The position numbers were made by a program, and so were the translations under genes. 34,694 nt of DNA from an uncultured Bacteroidales bacterium (GTDB lineage: Bacteria; Bacteroidota; Bacteroidia; Bacteroidales; UBA932). How positions within the stretch are numbered: the first letter of the stretch is position 1; every line of letters begins with the position of its first letter. The DNA lies in contig CAJONI010000041.1 of the NCBI GenBank assembly GCA_905235995.1, forward strand, positions 1-34,694, read 5' to 3'. Below, piece after piece: positions 33,487-34,694 of the stretch. The notes beneath the pieces were generated by a model. That model saw nothing but the letters and a program-made list of their open reading frames with translations, was not told the origin of the DNA and did no database searches.

Positions 33487-34602
33487 CTACCGGGGCACAT
33501 CCCCGGGCCCCTCGGCCTCCGGCCGATGCTCAACACGTAGTACCAGGTATTCCGACCGGGTGCCGATACGGATTTTTGGTCCCCAGATGCCCAGTCCTGA
33601 ACTCACGTAATACTGCGTGTGGCCACGTTGGTGATGTCCCCAGGACTTTTCATACATGGCATCAGTCAGCCAGCTCAGGGGCCATACCTGCCCGCGGTGC
33701 GTGTGCCCGCTGAACTGGAAGTCAATTCCGGCGGCTTCGGCCTCTTCCAGATGATAGGGCTGATGGTCCAGCAGGATGCTGAATCCATGCAGGGAATCGG
33801 CCAGTTCCGCAAGCGGTTTCCGCTCCGGATTGCTCCTGTCGTCGCGACCGATAATGGTAATTCCTTCCACCCGTACCACTGAATCCCGCAGCAGGCCGAT
33901 GCCGGCATCTTTCAGGAAGCGTTCGGCGTCCGCCTCGCCTCCAATATATTCGTGGTTGCCCAGCACTGTGAAGGCTGGAGCGGTCAGACGGTGGAGTTCC
34001 TCGGCGTAGTTTCCTTCCACAAGAGGCCTGAGTTGGATGTCCATTATATCGCCGCCAAATAACACGATGTCCGGATGCTCGGCGTTGATCAGGTCAATCC
34101 ATCGTGCCAGTTCCGCCTTGCGGTTGCTATAGCCGATGTGGAGGTCGCTGGCAAGGACAATGGTCAGGGGCCTGTCAAGAGGCTTTTCTGTCCGGATGGT
34201 TAGTTCTTCACGGTACTTGTGCTTGTAATGGATACCACCGGCAGTAAGCACGACGGCAATCACGCCAAGGATACTTGCCATTGAAATTGCATTGCTGATG
34301 AGCCAGCCTTTGGGAATAAGCCGGACAAGGGCACCGATATCAGCCAGGATGAAAACAATCAGAAGGTACAGGAACGCAATCATCCAGGGGTGTCCCAGCT
34401 CGTAGAGTGCGGTGATGGTGGAAATGGAAGTCTTTTCGCGCAGCATCATACTGGCGAATGCGGCAGCCATCCAGAGAAGGAACAGCCCTGCAGCCAGCAG
34501 TTTGGCCGCCCAGCCGCCCGGCGTGATGCGCCAAAGGTGCCACGAGACGTAGGCCACACCCAGCAAGGCTCCAAGCAAAATGACGATGATTCCGGTTCTC
34601 AT
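33487..34602 (-). CDS. Membrane-anchored metallophosphoesterase (calcineurin-like, YkuE/YaeI type)
   Basis: The 371-residue protein has four hydrophobic segments in its first 125 residues (about 3-20, 33-53, 73-92, 104-124). A calcineurin-like phosphoesterase domain follows: LASDLHIGYSN (Asp153, His155), FGGDIMD (Asp185), LGNHEY (Asn216, His217) and SGHTHRGQ (His300, His302). Relatives include UDP-diacylglucosamine or lipid phosphoesterases, but no substrate is evident here. It starts 22 bases after the stop of another minus-strand gene cut by the window edge, so the two may form an operon. No -7 box is seen in that gap. Confidence 0.9.
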   Translation of the reverse strand: MRTGIIVILLGALLGVAYVSWHLWRITPGGWAAKLLAAGLFLLWMAAAFASMMLREKTSISTITALYELGHPWMIAFLYLLIVFILADIGALVRLIPKGWLISNAISMASILGVIAVVLTAGGIHYKHKYREELTIRTEKPLDRPLTIVLASDLHIGYSNRKAELARWIDLINAEHPDIVLFGGDIMDIQLRPLVEGNYAEELHRLTAPAFTVLGNHEYIGGEADAERFLKDAGIGLLRDSVVRVEGITIIGRDDRSNPERKPLAELADSLHGFSILLDHQPYHLEEAEAAGIDFQFSGHTHRGQVWPLSWLTDAMYEKSWGHHQRGHTQYYVSSGLGIWGPKIRIGTRSEYLVLRVEHRPEAEGPGDVPR

Positions 34603-34624
34603 TTCCGGATAAATTCGAATTTAC

Positions 34625-34694
34625 CTAATGTGCCGAAGGCGCATTGGGATCAATGCCCGGTCCGGCTGTGCGCGTGGTGAATACCATGGCAGTC
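34625..34694 (-). CDS. C-terminal end of an unidentified gene (truncated by the window edge)
   Basis: On the minus strand an open frame enters from the right edge and ends at TAG (34627-34625), giving ...TAMVFTTRTAGPGIDPNAPSAH. The 22-base gap to the phosphoesterase start suggests an operon. Too little is present to name a family, and the frame could be chance. Confidence 0.35.
   Translation of the reverse strand, partial: TAMVFTTRTAGPGIDPNAPSAH

Overview
The window looks like chromosomal DNA of a GC-rich member of the Bacteroidales, probably an uncultured gut lineage. Three things point there. Most transcription units start behind the Bacteroidetes sigma-ABfrB -7 box TAnnTTTG, in one case with the full TTTG-N19-TAnnTTTG. 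The glutamine synthetase is the long type III enzyme. Many gene products are Sec or Tat lipoproteins. No phage, plasmid, transposase or CRISPR array was seen.

Layout. 1-2025: partial tRNA-Pro, a TrmH-family RNA methylase and glyA. 2024-4222: a murein-peptide pair (NlpC/P60 lipoprotein and Tat-exported dipeptide epimerase). 4346-7998: fatty acid synthesis (acpP; fabF-fabZ-fabI) with a membrane-bound LytTR regulator inserted in the opposite direction. 8035-11538: an ATPase, an LRR lipoprotein and an NhaC antiporter, with an operator-like inverted repeat at the promoter. 11698-18757: an EamA permease, type III glutamine synthetase, yraN-manC-arginine deiminase, and pheS. 18764-19074: tRNA-Gly and a strange fold-back/duplication zone. 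19075-25259: a D-aminoacylase-like lipoprotein divergent from an operon of GH109 alpha-N-acetylgalactosaminidase, hexosamine-kinase-like protein and zinc-peptidase lipoprotein. 25272-28546: a flavodiiron protein and a Dcp-like M3 peptidase fired from a palindromic divergent promoter. 28547-31464: a NapH-NapG fusion and a Tat-exported ferredoxin/aldo-keto reductase. 31513-33074: an abundant OmpA/TPR envelope protein. 33131-33433: tRNA-Leu(UAA) interrupted by a 218-nt group I intron. 33487-34694: a membrane metallophosphoesterase and the tail of another gene.

How the genes work together. Several units suggest foraging and envelope upkeep by an anaerobe: murein peptide trimming and epimerisation, mucin-type GalNAc release and phosphorylation next to exported peptidases, oxygen removal by the flavodiiron protein, and nitrogen handling by glutamine synthetase and arginine deiminase. 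The most unusual items are the self-splicing-type intron in tRNA-Leu(UAA), the NapHG fusion paired with an exported aldo-keto reductase, and the fold-back repeats that begin at or inside the 3' ends of both complete tRNA genes. Several promoters sit so close to their start codons that leaderless or nearly leaderless mRNAs are expected.
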